DNA of 64,000 nucleotides, taken from the NCBI GenBank assembly GCA_001986395.2, contig MQVO02000009.1, positions 744,001-808,000 on the forward strand. The letters are read 5' to 3'. A model generated the notes under the pieces. The model worked only from the letters and a program-made list of their open reading frames with translations, was not told the origin of the DNA and did no database searches. The position numbers were made by a program, and so were the translations under genes. The stretch comes from Irpex lacteus (Eukaryota > Basidiomycota > Agaricomycetes > Polyporales > Irpicaceae). Of the stretch, positions 13,093-26,184 are shown one piece after another. Within the stretch, counting starts at the first letter, position 1, and each line of letters begins with the position of its first letter.

Positions 13093-14654
13093 ATGATTGT
13101 GGCTCTAGCGAGAGATGGAATGGCGGCCAGGTACGTGTCATTGAAGTGGTATGTTGCACTACCAACTGACTCCACTCTATGTGTTTAGCATAACTGTAAC
13201 GCGGAGTCGCACCGCAATTCTTACGAGACGTCAGCTGACGGGTCCTGTTTCCCGTTCGTATGGGACACATTCATCTGGCCTTTCCCTCCTGTCCTCATAC
13301 AATGCCAGTCGCTATAACCGACAATACTCGACGTCGCTTCCACCAACGGATAAGGGAAAGGCTGCTTCCACAATTCCAGAGCCTCCTCTGCCTGTACAAC
13401 AGCAGAAGTCCAGGAAGGTCGAGTTACGACCTGGTCCAGTGAAGCCCCATATCACCGGAGGCACTGTGTCTGTCAAAGCTTCGACACCGAAGGCAAACAA
13501 CGCGTCGACGGAGCCCGCGAAGAAGGAAGCCACGCCGACCACCACGCCCGAGTCCGTTACGGCCGAAGAAGGAATAATCTCTTCGGCCAAACATGATTTG
13601 GAGGAAGCCGCCCAGCACGGGATCCTAGCTCCTCCCCCACCAAATGCGGGCACAATACACAAGCTGTACCATCAGGCCAAAGAGCTTTTTGTATGTTTAA
13701 ACCACTTCTACGCTGAGTTCCTTGATGAACGACATGTTAGAAATTCTACTATAGAGGCCTGAAGCTCATCAACACGAACCGGAAACGCGCAAATGAGATG
13801 AGAGAACGGGTGAAGCAAGGCGGTCCACAGCTTACAAGATGGGAACATCGTTTCATTAAGACGGCTGAGGAGGACATGAGAAAGTACGCGTTCATAGCTT
13901 CCCATCATTCTGGCTGTATACTGAGCTATCTTCAATCAGACTCGTGCCATTCGCTCTGATTATACTCATCGCCGAAGAAGTTATTCCTTTGGTGGTGATG
14001 TACGCGCCGTTCATCCTACCTTCCACGTGTATTCTGCCGGCGCAGAAAGAGCGCATTGATAGCAAGCGACGCGCTAAACAACATGCATTTGCTGCATCAC
14101 AGCGCGAGGTCTTCGCCCGTATACATGCCCTCGGAGGCTCCAGTGCCGGTAAAGATGTGAAGCATTTGCTTGATGGCCCGGGGCTTGTTGCGATGAGCGG
14201 GTAAGAGTATTACCTGTAATATCCTGCTTGCTTTTAACTCACTTTGTTGATTGAACCTTAGAATATTGGGCCATTCAAATTATAGCCTGAACGTGCTTCG
14301 GGCACGAAACATCCGGAAGCACCTTACTTCGGTTGTCGAAGATGATGCCCTGCTTCTGCGCGAGGGACGAGGATCCCGATTGACCCCGACGGAGGTGGTT
14401 GATGCCTTATCCGAACGTGGAATGTGAGTGTTATATCTTACTACATCCATTTAGTTCATTTGCGTGTGCATACTGATTAACGAAATCTTATGTCCAGCGT
14501 TGCGGATGGACTGTCGACCCAACAACAACAAAGTCGTCTTCAATGGTGGTTGAATGAGGTCCATAAGTTGTCAACATCATCAGACAAATCCACTCACGAC
14601 CCGATTGCGAGTCGTGTGGTGCTGATTGCACAGGGGGCTATTGGTCGTCAATAG
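13093..14654 (+). CDS. LETM1-domain mitochondrial inner membrane protein (Mdm38/Ylh47-like)
   Basis: Six exons (13093-13130, 13189-13690, 13741-13883, 13940-14200, 14262-14423, 14498-14654) sum to 420 residues. LETM1 proteins act in mitochondrial K+/H+ exchange and ribosome association at the inner membrane. Seen: a basic, Ser-rich N-terminus suited to import; a Pro/Thr/Lys-rich linker; the family block FYYRGLKLINTNRKRANEM; and RWEHRFIKTAEEDMRKLVPF, leading into one membrane segment (LIILIAEEVIPLVVMYAPF, about residues 233-252) followed by PSTCILPAQ. The C-terminal ribosome-binding-like part includes LGHSNYSLNVLRARNIRKHL and LTPTEVVDALSERGI. The tiny first exon (ATG at 13093 or an in-frame ATG at 13120) is inferred from the phase-2 acceptor at 13188. 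No C-terminal EF-hand or coiled coil is seen, as in the shorter fungal members. Confidence 0.88.
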
Positions 14655-14840
14655 AGAGGGGTTAATTTATCGCATGGTATACAGTACTGTTTGTGTAGAC
14701 GCTACATCTGCTACTTAATAATCGCACATCACCGCTTGCATAGACTACTCGTACACCTACACCAATGTGGACAGGTTCATTGCTACCACACAATTCTTAT
14801 CAATATCGCAGCCCACTCGCAATTCCGATGTTGAGACGTG

Positions 14841-17800
14841 CTACTCCGTATGCTGCACAGAACAGCAGTACGCCAGTGCTTGCCAGTTCCGCTTCTCCCA
14901 CGGAGTCCGGAATACAGCTTGAGCTGCACGCGATTTGGCTGAGCTTACGCCCAAGCGTGCGTCGGATATAGCTTGTAGTGCGAGTGCGGTGCGTCGTTCA
15001 ATGCTCGATGATTGAAGAATGGCCTGAGCAGGGACTGCCTGGTTTTGCTGGAGTGCCAAGCGCGCTAGGTCCTCTCGGCCCTTCGAGCGGGTTGGTTCGT
15101 GTACTACTGATTTCTGAGCGACCGAGATCGCATCTCGAACATTACCCTGAGCATTAATAAGTAAGAGGACACACGGTATAATGAAAACTCGAGAGCTATC
15201 TTACCTGACCGAGATGGTGCTGCACGAGAAGGTAGGCTACTTCCCTGCCTGGATCACGCTCGTGCCGTTCGTGGATAGGCAGAGCCAGGATTTCCGAGAG
15301 CGCAGCGTCGAGAAGACTGTCGTCTTCCGTCAGGATACCCATGCCTGCGAGCGTATTGACCGCTATCAGGTTGTCAGGATCGCTTTCAATACTAGCGAGC
15401 GGTACATCAGTCGGAAGCAGCTGGTATCACTTAGTAATAATGGCATACCTCTGTAGTAGATGCGACTTCGCTGCCTCTCTAGCCTCTTCTGTTTCCAGTG
15501 ACCATAGTGTCTGGGCGAGCAGTACGATGGCGTTGCCTTTCAGAGGTAGATCGTTCGCCGCAACTTCCGATGCAGCTTCGAAGGCTTCTATCGCGGCTTC
15601 GGCGTTGTCTAACTTCAGTTGCGCAAGCCCAGTACCGAGGTGTGCTTGAGCAAGTAGAGAAGAGCTCACTGCATCATCCGGTTCAGCGAGCAAGCTAATG
15701 GCTGTCTCGTAAGACTCAAGGGCTTCAGCATAGGCCGCAGATGATATCCGTAGCCTTGCCATGTTGATGTGCGCAATGGTGTATTGACGTTCGATGACCG
15801 GGTCTTCAGTCTCCTCATACGCCGCCTCGAGCAACGAGACTGCTTTTTCGATGGAGACGATACCAAGATCGAGGTGGCCCACTCGCTCGCATACCAAACC
15901 GAAGAGATGGAGCCCTGTCGAGTCATCGGGGCGCTGTCTAACGTATCTGTCCAGGACGAAAAAGACAGGGAAGAGGGACTCGAGAGATAGGGCCTGCTTT
16001 TTGGATCCCGTGTTGAAGGTTTGGAACGAACGTCTTGCATAGGCGAGATCGGCTTCGGGCTATCGGACGATCAATTTTCTGAAGTTCAGTCAAGAGATAG
16101 AAGGATACGCACCACAACAGTAGTCAATCCGACGGCGTGTTCGAAGAGAGCGGCTGATTCTGACTGTTGGCCTAGTGTCGCGGCGAGGACGGCTTGACCA
16201 ACCCAGGTAAGAGCGTAGTCAGGGTCAAGAACTTGTGCCTTGTTGAAAGCCGCCTTGGCTAATTCCGCATCAGAGTGGTAAAGGTAGAAGAGGCCAAGAT
16301 TCGTCCACGTCACAAAATTCTGAATCCGCAATGATTAGTATAGTAAATACAAGCTCGTGACGCTGCGGGATTACCTTCGCGTCCAACTCCAAGGCTTTTA
16401 CATACGCGTGCTGAGCCAATCGAGGCTTAGACATGAAAAGTGCGTCTGCGAGAGCATTCCAGTAACGATCGTCGAGAGGAGATAAAGTGATGGCTTCCTT
16501 GAAGGAACGTACGGCTTCTTCTTCGATCTTCTCGCGCTTCTCGTTGCCGTTCTCATTACTGCTGCTCCGGTGTGCATAGAGTTTCAAAGCCACACCGAAA
16601 TCGTACCATGCACTCGCCGACGCCGAACTATCCAATGAGCCGAGGGATATTCGGTAGCTATACGCACACAAGCCGATCTCTAGAACAAAGTGGGACACAG
16701 CAGAGTGCGTTGTTTCATGCAGTTTGGGCGGCAGGTTGACGAGGGAAGATAGCTGTTCCATGGGATGTGATGTTACGAGAGGGAGTGCCGTTTGGAGGAT
16801 GGAGACGAGAGCATCGTTGTCTGAATATGATGACAGACGGGATAACTCGTACAATGCATCGGCTGCAGTTTTCCAAGCAATTCGTCGGAATCCTGGGCTG
16901 ACGTCAAGCCCGTCCAGGACTACGCGGACTGCAGACACGAAGGATATCTCTGCCCGAGCGGAGAAGCCCCCGTACTTCTCAGCCCTCCCAAACTCAAGAT
17001 GAGTTTGCGCAAGCGAGAGTAGGACAGTGAGCTCCGACGGAACCTCGAGCAGTATCTGAGAGAACATGTCGATGGCTTGCTGGTATTGGCCTGACTGTCG
17101 ATACACCTCGCCGAGGAAATACGAGCACTTCCACTCGGTGGGGTCCAGTTCCCGAGCCTTTTCTAGAGCTTTCGTTGCTGCAGCTAACCGTGCTGCTTTA
17201 GTGTAAGCCTCGCCCAACCGCAGCCATAGTAATGCGTCGTCGGGTTCGGACCGCAAGGCCACTTGTAAAGCTGAGATAGCTGTGCTATACCGATGTCTGG
17301 TCTAAGCCGAGCGATGAGCAACATGACGAGGATATGACCACAAGCGGGCCTTACTAGCTCGACAACGCCAACCGCCTTCCATGCCCACGCGTTCAAGGGC
17401 TGGAACCTGCTTGCCGCCAGGTTATCCAAACCACCGTCTAAGCCACCTTCACCCTCTATTGTCCGTTTAGCAACAACCTCTACTAGGTCCCAGTCTCGCT
17501 CTTCAGCGAAGCCCTCGGCGAGTCTTCTTGCAGCTTCAGCCTCTCGTGGGTCCAGCTCGAATGCTTTCTGGAAACACTTGGAGGCACGAGTAGGATCAGG
17601 TGGGGAACAGAACTCGGAGTAATATATGCCTAACGATGTGAATGCAGGTGCATACGTTGAGTACCGTTTAAGAGAGATGATGAACGATTTGTAAGCATCC
17701 TCGCGACTGGCTTTATCTGAGATGGACTGGTCAATGTTGTGAACCGGCCGTCAAAACGTTCGAACGTATACCTCCAAGTTCCCATTGACATTTGCCTAGT

Positions 17801-19965
17801 CTCCACCAGCACCTGGCTTTATCGAGTTCTCTCCCTTCTTGAGGATCAAGAACAGCAAGAACTCCTCTTAGTTCTTCGGATCCTCCATGCGCATCTTGCG
17901 CCTGAGCTTGACACCAAGCTGCCTCTTCTCGGGCACGTAGTCCCTCGTGTACATCGTCAGGCAAAAGTCCATTAACGGTGGTAAAAAGCGAACGAGCATC
18001 GTCCCAGCGCTTCGCATGTTGAAGAATAAAACCACGGCCCATTAGACATGGTACGTTTTTGCTATCCTCCGATAAGACATCATCAATGATCCGGAGAGCG
18101 CGGGTGTGGTGCTTCGGTGGGAAAAGGTGTACCAGAGATGTTCCTAATATTACGTTCAGCCCCAGCCGTACTCTGGACACAAGGGGTGGAAAATGCAGTG
18201 AGATACTCAGAGTCAACTGGGGCATTCAATTGGCACCCACCTGGACAGCTTGATTGCGCGGCTGCGCTCCTCCCGAAGGACTAGCTCGAGTCCGTTCTCT
18301 GCGGTCCTCACTGCATTCTCTAGATCTTCTTCGTCTTGATAAACTTGGGCCGCTATGCGATGCGCCAGGATAGAATTCGGCGCGTCGGGCAAGGCGTCCT
18401 AAAAGTTACTCAGCACCAAAGCCACTAACGTTACTAGCGGACATACTAGTATAACCGCAGCAAAGTCGTCGTCATTTTCGTCTCCAGCTCTTTTTTCATG
18501 AGTTTCATCGTCAGAGTCTGTCTCGGTGATGTGCGAGTATGAGAAGTATGCGGAAAGTATTTTCGCAAGAGGCGAGGCTGGGAAAAGCCGTACGTATCGG
18601 AAGAGAGCGTCCAAGTCATATTCCTCTACGGTAGCGACGTTAGCAATCAGTCAGAAAATGATGACACCGCATGGGATTCACCTATCGACGACGCATCGAT
18701 ACCCTGAATGTGGAGATTCCAGGCCAGCTCATTGGGAATATTCAATAGTACGATGCCACTAATCAATTCTTGGACCTCTTGAGACAGTTTGAGCTTAGTG
18801 GACATATCGTCACTGGAGGTCAGCGCATACAGCAGTTGTTGTTTGTGCTGGAGCAATTTAGCTTCTGTTGCACGTCTCAGTTCGTCCGAGGCATTCGGAT
18901 GGCCGATAACCTCCTGGTATAGGGTGGGTAGCTGTTGACAAATGGATCCGTGGGAATAAGCCGTATAAATTGTCAAATACATAGGCGACAAGTACCTTGG
19001 AGATGCTCCAGATCTCTCTGCCAACTTCTCGCTTAACAGCCTCCGGTCCAGTCGCTCCAATCCTTGTACGCCGTTTAGCCACTTCCTTATTGAAAATGTC
19101 GTTCTCATCGGTTTCCACGATTGAGATTATTTCTTCAAGAATAGGTAGGGAGTTGTGGATGGCCGATTGTGCCTCGAATGTCGTCGTGGCACTCGGGTTG
19201 GTGGCATCGAGCGGTGGCAGGTCGGAAAGGAGACGGTAGAATGGAGACTCAGGAAGTAGCAACGTCAAAGCATCTGCCAGCTACATATCTGCGTCAGCAA
19301 CCAACAAGTCTACGCAAAGTCACGGACGTGCCTCCAGGGGCGAGCCGTGTTGCCGTCGATACTCGACGAGTCTCTGAATCATTTCAGCGCATTTGGTAGT
19401 ATCATTACTATGATGGGGGAATTCAACCAATGACTGTGACTCTCAAATAAACGCTCTACCTCTTGAGGAATAGCTTGGAGAGACTATCCAATACTTCGAG
19501 ATACTTTCCCCAATTCTGGGTACGTTCGTACACTTTCAATAATCCCTGCAGTTGGATAAATGCATGTGTTCAGCAGGCGGATATCAAGAGTGCAATGAAT
19601 GAGCTACATACTTGCCAAGCTGTAGGAACTTCGGGCTGTAGTTTTGTTGCCTTTAGGCATATCTGCATTCACTACTGTGAGCATCTTGTTTACAAACAGT
19701 ACTTGGAATTGCAAAATTACTTGCTCGCTTGACTCGAGGTCTCCGAGTTCGAGATACGATGATCCCAGGAGCACATTCCTATGGATTTAATCGTCAATCT
19801 ACCTCCGTAAGCATCGACCATCAGTTTCGAACTGGTTACTTACGCAAGATAATTATCCGCGTCGTAATCAAGAGCGCTCAGTGACGCGTCCTTTGCTTTG
19901 ACGAAGTCTTTCTTGGCGTACGCCTCCCGCGCAGCTTTCAACTTGGTTTTTACGATGGCCGACAT
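14841..19965 (-). CDS. SKI3: Superkiller protein 3, TPR scaffold of the Ski complex
   Basis: A large multi-exon gene; only the main exons were traced. Exon 1 (19965-19844) reads MSAIVKTKLKAAREAYAKKD and then ALDYDADNYLANVLLGSSYL, the first TPR and the typical Ski3 start. Further TPR-bearing exons include 19268-18858, about 18225-17740, 17262-16270, 16331-16086 and 15897-15427. Repeats are clear in the 17262 exon (ALLWLRLGEAYTKAARLAAA, CSYFLGEVYRQSGQYQQAID, YWNALADALFMSKPRLAQHA). The last exon ends with VFRTPWEKRNWQALAYC, the closing TPR-like unit of this family. Ski3 joins Ski2 and Ski8 in the cytoplasm and feeds mRNA to the exosome. Length is about 1,400 residues, as expected. Roughly fifteen short introns interrupt it; several borders here are approximate. 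Confidence 0.85.
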
Positions 19966-20211
19966 CGCTGCGAAGGCACACAGCAGATTCCACAGACAAC
20001 GTTCAAGCTCGCTACACAGTTACCGCGAAAGATTGCAAGTCAAGATGCTGTTGCACGGCAAAGAGCGGACAAATCTTCTCCTGATTTCGAATCGAGGTTA
20101 GTTCATCAAGAAAAGACTGTTTGGCCACTGACTGACTGTGTAAAAACGTACCTGTGCTCTATCTTCTCGCCGTCTGAGACCACACTGCACTGGCGTCAAG
20201 TTAAGAACGCG

Positions 20212-21039
20212 ATGTCCGACTCGGAGTCTGATGAGTACGAGATCCATCTCATCAGATACACGTGGCATACACATGGTCGGATCCCCGATAATTTACTAAC
20301 GCTGCGTTCGCAGCTAGACCCGCTACCCGGCTATCGTTCAGCAAGGTAAAGAAAGGGTACTTGTATCGATGTACGCTAAACGTATGCGGGCGCACATCGC
20401 TGCAGGCCTTCGCGCCGTCGGCGCTCCGGCCAGCAGCTTTGTGCGCCACTACTCAGGGAGCATCGTGAACGAGCAACGGAGCAGACAAGTTACCAAAAAT
20501 ATTCCAGCAGATACTATGGACAGATATATGACCTACGACAACCACGAGGTGTTTCGTATTTCGTCAGTACTGCCAATGAGTGTAGCTAGTAAGTAGTAAG
20601 TACCCGCAGTACGCACTTCGAAGCTTCGCAAGATTGAGGACAGCAAGCGCGCAAAACAGTCACGTGAAAATCACGCCATTTTCTCGGGAAGTCACGAGCG
20701 TGCAGAATTCAGGTTCGATTTCGCCAACCCCTACAACCCAAAGACCCACTACCCAGAGGGTAGCGGGAATCATCTCCCGCACATACAGCGTCCAGGGATG
20801 ACAGTCCTAATCCCTTGACAGGCGCATCCATCTTTCGACTGTTTGACAATTGGTGGGGATCAGTGGGTAGAGAAGATTATTTAGCAGACGGTGACAGCTT
20901 CAAGAAGGATCCTGAACTGGTTTATCACCAATTGGTTGACACTCCGTTACATGACACAGTTACTTATTTGCCTGTACATATCTTCAAGGCTAGTAGTAGT
21001 ACGGACTCGGAGACCAATTTGCAAACAGAAACAACTTGA
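20212..21039 (+). pseudogene. Possible degraded chromodomain-like gene
   Basis: An ATG at 20212 opens with MSDSESDEYEIHLI, an acidic start like that of small fungal chromodomain proteins. After a plausible intron ending near 20314, the frame reads ARPATRLSFSKVKKGYLYR, like a first chromodomain strand. Near 20820, after a good acceptor (TTGACAG), SIFRLFDNWWGSVGREDY resembles the helix that closes a chromodomain. The central Trp-containing strand (usually WEP) is not found in any frame between them, and no single exon chain joins the pieces. This is either decay or a gene I cannot splice. Low confidence; the chromodomain assignment is an inference from short motifs. Confidence 0.25.
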
Positions 21040-21183
21040 TAAAAATGACACCTGGTATACGAAATAACACTACAAATACAAATACAAAACAAATATCCGA
21101 TAGCTGGGCATAGCGAGTTGCAACTGCTAGACGCACTGTAATAGAAGTTGCGGACAACACACCGATAAGAATCAATAAAAACG

Positions 21184-23064
21184 TTACTCGTCACTGAGCT
21201 CGCCCTCTTCTTTTTCGTCGTCATCCGGTTTCGTAGATGTAGATGGAGGCTGTGAGGAGACCGTGGTCTGTGCGCGAGCAGACACAGGGACCACGGAGGG
21301 CTCTGACACTGGTTTAGTACTGATACCAGTCGAAGCCGGTGTGAGTGGGGCAGGAGCCGGGTTCGGGGCGGGCGGAGATGGAGATCTCGGTTTGGACGAT
21401 TCTGAAGTAGCTGGATCTCGTTCCTCCGCGACCAGAGCGGGAGATGGTACGGCGACCTCCGGAGTATCAACGTCCATCTTAGATGCTGACTCGACGGCAT
21501 GATCGTCCTCGCCATCCTTCGTCGGTAACTCCGCGGACTGACTAGATGCGCTGGTAGTCTTGAGAGTGGACTGTATATCCCGGTCATCCGAGAGATCCTT
21601 CTCCTGCGTCTGCGGCTCATTCCCTAGCTCGGGCTGCTCGGGCAACGCGTTCTTGTCGTTCGAGTCAATGGATTCCTTCGACTTGACAGGCAGGTCTGCA
21701 GTCGACGATGTAACATGCTGTTCAGTGGCAACATCTCCCTTCTGTGTGGGCGTATCAATCGCGTCCTTCGGACTGGCAAGCGTGATAGCGCTGTTCTCGA
21801 CCTTGTCGTCTGCTGGCTGAGCCAAAATAGGCTCGTCGCCATCGACGGGCATGTCATCGTCAGAGGGTCGCTTCGCCCCTCCACTTCTCGTCGTCCTCGC
21901 ATTTGCAGCTATGGAGACAGACACCGATGTCGTAGTCGTCTCGCTTGCGCTCGACCCCCTTCTCTTCGGGGCTGTGGCACGTGACCGTCGAGATCGCGTT
22001 GTTCGTGCTGCTGGCTCGGCAGCCTCGCCCGCCACAGTCCCGGCGTCGTCCCCGTCTCCGTCACCTTCTCCGTCGCCCTCATCAGGCTCGGCGTCCGCTA
22101 CGACAGCGGGACCAGCAAGAGGAGAAGCCACCGCAGCAGCCGCAGCGGCGCCTCTGGCGTTTCTGGTACGACGATTAACGGGGTTTGGATACGTCCCATC
22201 TGCGTCGTCGGCATCCTTTCTTCTTCTCTTTCCGCCCCCACCTGCTGCGCCTGAGCCCGCAGTTCTTCGCTTTCTTGGACTTGTAGATCGTGCTTGTCCC
22301 GAGGCATCCGCAGCCTTCTTACCGTTCGCCGCGTTAGCTACGTCATTCGCTTCTTCTTCCTCGCCCCCGCCGACTACCTCGCGCAACTTGGCAGCAGGAC
22401 GTCGAGCGCGAGATGATGCGCGACGCGAGTCAAAATCTTGTAAGTTTCCACGTATATCGTGGTCGTCGATATTTATTGCGTTACTTGCAAGTCCGAATAT
22501 GGCGGGGTCCAATTCGGGTAATGAGAGCGCTAATTGTCCTTTCGGGTGATAAAGCGGTAAAGGGGGCTCGGTTGGGTAAACGTGTTTCTTGTTGAGATGA
22601 GCTAAGGCGTCCTCATCCGAGACGCTACTGGCAATACTGGTGGCTGGTGTAGTTGCTGACGAGGTTGGTTTCGCTGCGTACGATCTTGTGGCAGCTTGGT
22701 GGGGGTACGCCTCGCTGTTAGTAATGTGGCTAGAGTGATAATTGCTTTGCGACTTACTTTCCATGCGCAGTTCAACTGCCCCACTAGCTAAAGGTGATTG
22801 GTAGGTCCGCAGCTGTTTCCGTCGCAACTTGGAAACATTGAGAGATACTGTTCCTGCGGTGTGGGCAGGTGAACCCTGACGCAGCTCCGAGTGATGAGCG
22901 AGTTTGTCCGCCGGCACAGTAAAAGGTCGTCGAGAGCCTTCCACAGTCGTTGTAAGTGGGCTTGCCATCGTTGTTGACGATGAGCACGAATGTGGGAGGG
23001 GGAGTGTCGGGACGAGCTCGTCTTCGAGAAGGTGTGAACAAGGCCCGGGTTGCGATAATTGCAT
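21184..23064 (-). CDS. Low-complexity, probably nuclear protein of unknown function
   Basis: A single uninterrupted exon of 626 codons. I do not recognise a domain. From about residue 60 on, the order is: a basic patch (VSKLRRKQLRTYQSPL), a Ser/Thr/Ala-rich segment, a short conserved-looking stretch (HVYPTEPPLPLYHPKGQL then LPELDPAIFG), repeated basic clusters suitable as nuclear localisation signals (SPRKRRTAG, GGGKRRRKDADD), Gly/Asp/Glu-rich runs, TTRSRRSRATAPKRRG, and a long acidic Ser/Pro tail ending EEGELSDE. An in-frame Met at residue 33 (MASPLTTTVEG) is the better start if the first 32 residues are untranslated. Disorder plus charged blocks suggests a chromatin or transcription-linked scaffold, but that is only an inference. 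Confidence 0.65.
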   Translation of the reverse strand: MQLSQPGPCSHLLEDELVPTLPLPHSCSSSTTMASPLTTTVEGSRRPFTVPADKLAHHSELRQGSPAHTAGTVSLNVSKLRRKQLRTYQSPLASGAVELRMESKSQSNYHSSHITNSEAYPHQAATRSYAAKPTSSATTPATSIASSVSDEDALAHLNKKHVYPTEPPLPLYHPKGQLALSLPELDPAIFGLASNAINIDDHDIRGNLQDFDSRRASSRARRPAAKLREVVGGGEEEEANDVANAANGKKAADASGQARSTSPRKRRTAGSGAAGGGGKRRRKDADDADGTYPNPVNRRTRNARGAAAAAAVASPLAGPAVVADAEPDEGDGEGDGDGDDAGTVAGEAAEPAARTTRSRRSRATAPKRRGSSASETTTTSVSVSIAANARTTRSGGAKRPSDDDMPVDGDEPILAQPADDKVENSAITLASPKDAIDTPTQKGDVATEQHVTSSTADLPVKSKESIDSNDKNALPEQPELGNEPQTQEKDLSDDRDIQSTLKTTSASSQSAELPTKDGEDDHAVESASKMDVDTPEVAVPSPALVAEERDPATSESSKPRSPSPPAPNPAPAPLTPASTGISTKPVSEPSVVPVSARAQTTVSSQPPSTSTKPDDDEKEEGELSDE

Positions 23065-26000
23065 GGTCGCGACTCGTGGGCGCCAAACAATGCGAAATGG
23101 TACACGTGGTTATCTAATCATGTCAGTCACGACCATGTGACAGATGTGACACACCGCGTTTGGCGTGACCCGCCTATGCATTTGCCATTTGCCCATGGCC
23201 AATAAGTACTTAGTAAGCATGATGGGCCGTCCATGTCATTAGATTACTTTAAAGTGTACATTGGGTAACTCAAGTATTCATATTCCAGATGCTATTAGTC
23301 GGCTCCCCACCATCAGCGTACCTTAGGAAGTTAGGCTGAGCTAAGGTGCACTTGCGAGCGACTGCGCATCGACTGGCTGATAAATGCGCGTATCCTCCAT
23401 TATACGCAGCTGGTATGCACATGAACACAGAGGTATTGCATAGTTAATTATACTGCGGCAGCGATATGGGGTTTCTGTATGATGTCATGCCTCATGGTAA
23501 GTGACCGTAAATTATTCCGCCACCGACAAAGTCCGAGTCTTTCTCATACCTGTGGAATTGATGTCCAGTTGCACCATGAGTTTACGTGAGCTAAGCATAA
23601 CGCAGCGCACTCGCCTTTCCTTGTACTTAGAAATGTGAGCGTGTTCAAGATATACTTACGTCACCAATGACCTATTGAGCGACCGCCGCATGCCCAATCG
23701 CAGCGACAAGAATGCTGAGAGTAGTAAATTGCTATGACTCCCGCGTCCGCCGCTTCAAAGGCCAATCAAATGAGTGAGATTGTATGTACGATAGAAACTG
23801 TTCGACATACATTGCCACCGCGATGAGATTGGTCCAAGGCACCGGCGGAAACACGAGGATTGTGGGCGGTGATATAGTGCTATGCTTCGAGAACTAAGTT
23901 AGCGGCAGATATACTATGGGGAAGCGTGGAGATAGTGTAAGTCGTTGCTATGCAAACGAATATACAAGGGTGTTGCCAGCTGCGACTATAGCAAGATACC
24001 CGCTGAGAGGAGCATGCGGTGAGCGCTGATTGGCGGCCAGTGAGCAGTAATAAGAACGTACAACTGGCAGCTAGTCCACTGGCTAAGCTTGCAGGTAGCT
24101 AACATGCCATGCAAGATATCCGGCTGGTTTGATTTATGATCACTGGCATCCTGGTCGTATCAGATCCCCGAGTGCGACCGCACAGGAGCATCCAGTAGCA
24201 AGCATATTGACCAGGAGTAACAAGTCGGCAAAAAGAAGAACCTTCCCGGTGGCCAGAGATACGGTGAGAGACTTTGCACGCTATCCAAGGGAATTGCTGC
24301 CCGGTGGACTTAGATGCGGTGAGAGACCTCGCGCGCATTTCATGGTATAATTGTGCCGAAGCCCAGTCGAGGAGCTGGTGCGTCCTGTCTTCCGGAGAAT
24401 ATTATCTGTATGTGGGCGAGTACAGTGTTGGCGACACGGAGAGTTATGCGACCGCGGAGCCCAGGCCCTCCATATGGAGCCGGACGTATCGCTACCTGAG
24501 AAGCAGCTCCAAAGGGTCGAAGGATCGTCAGGGTAGTAGGGAAGCTGAGACATCGGAGGTATAACCACTCCAGAACCCGCAACAGGCATAGGATCTACGC
24601 CAGCAGTGGAATGACTAGGTCGGATTCCGCATGCCGTATGACCACTACACCCAAGGACGACAAAACGGGTATTTGGGTACGCTCCAATAGGTCGGTATCG
24701 CAATGTGACGCACATTTCTTCGATGTACCTGGACTCGCCGGCTAACGGAGCTGACAATGTCGCAAACGATACGGCTGGCCTATGATAATTTGGCCCACAA
24801 TCGTTCCATAGAATGAATTCATGCTGAAATAGTTCGCGCTGGACAGTAGTGAGGCTGTGAAAGCGACTATCCGTGTATTTGTTTCCAACTGACAAGTGTC
24901 AGTAGTAAGGCTGAAGGGGCTATGACTCGATCAGTGTTTTATCCACGAGCAGATCCTGGATATGTTAAAGTTACAATTAAACTGACCTTTTGACAATGAC
25001 TCCAACCGTAGACTTGACGAGCAGTATGTGCATACCAATCAAGAATAATGGTATCCTTGTTCTCCGCGCGGGTGGTTTCGACAAAAACCGAGTATATTGC
25101 CATTCAGATACTTCTTGCACCGGTATCTGCTTTGAAACACAATTGCAAGTGAAATCCAGTGAGTTGCTGTACACACTGATATGTATCGAGTGGTGGAAGG
25201 ATTTCTAGAATATGGACGTCCTGTGTTTGGCCAGATGGTGGTCAAGAGCTGTGTAAGCGAGCGCCAATCGTTCAATTTGACACGTGTAGGCCCCCAAAAG
25301 GCATGCATAGTCTTGAAAGGGCGCCTACGTGGTTGTCCTCTGTCTCCAACCTGACTCATCTCTGACCGATGTCGGAATCCTTGTCCTGACTCGTTTCCTC
25401 CTCTTTTTGATATTGTTCGCGCCATCTGCGGGCGCAGTCGAGTCGTATTCGCCCATGGGATGCCTTGGAAAATGCAGGCGCAGTGGAATCACGTAATAAC
25501 AACAAACAGACCGACGTAGGAGAAGACGTCGAGCTCATTGTGTATGCACAGCCACTCAAGACACTTTGATGAGCATGTGCTCCCCTCTGATATCCGTACC
25601 TGCTCTCTCTTCGACAAGTCTTGCATCATTTCGGATACGAAAGTCCGCATGTCGAGACAACCGGCTCGCTCTTGATGAGTGACCGGTCTGTACGATCACT
25701 GACTTGACATCATTGACAGCTAAGGTGTTATCAAGGAACAGAGCTCTTTGTTATACGTGGGCGCATATCTCGGGAAGCGACCTGAACACGTACGTATGTT
25801 CACTTGGAACGTCGGCGCGCACTGCCTTTCACTTCTGCTGAGTCGAGTACACTACTTATACGTGTGACTCTCTCCTCAGTTTGTCACGCTACACGGCGAG
25901 AGGACTCGGCTCCGGCCGCCTGTGGCCTCGGGGTGGTTGCCAACCAAGCGATACCTGTTTGACTCGAGACGTAGACGGCGGGCTGAGTCCGGTCCTCCCT

Positions 26001-26065
26001 CGCCGGCCGTTACCGACTAGTTCGCAGACGCAATGACTACATACTCAGGATCACTCTTGGATTGC
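23065..26065. other. Long region without a supported gene
   Basis: Three kilobases upstream of the small dsRNA-binding-fold gene. A 204-codon open frame on the minus strand (24895-24281) and several shorter ones exist, but none shows a domain, a good splice pattern or supporting neighbours. A short direct repeat around GGTGAGAGAC occurs at about 24263 and 24320. I see no RNA gene. Confidence 0.45.
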
Positions 26066-26073
26066 TATATATA
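26066..26073 (+). promoter_or_regulatory. TATA box of the dsRNA-binding-fold gene
   Basis: TATATATA about 112 bp upstream of the ATG at 26185, in a suitable place for a core promoter. Assigned by position and sequence only. Confidence 0.45.
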
Positions 26074-26184
26074 CGCAGCATCGGTGGGCCTCAATGTTCA
26101 TTCTCATCTCATATCCTGTCTTCCTCCAACCCATCCACGTCCACCTCTTCATCCTTCTCGCAGCCCTATATTGATATATACACC

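Noticed and set aside
20964..21620. 218-codon Arg/Leu-rich frame opposite the low-complexity gene's end
   Set aside because: Same strand but a different frame of the same gene; the Arg-rich composition is a by-product of the Pro/Ser codons in the real frame.
24281..24895. 204-codon minus-strand open frame
   Set aside because: No domain, no splice support, and a frame of this length is expected about once by chance in a window of this size.
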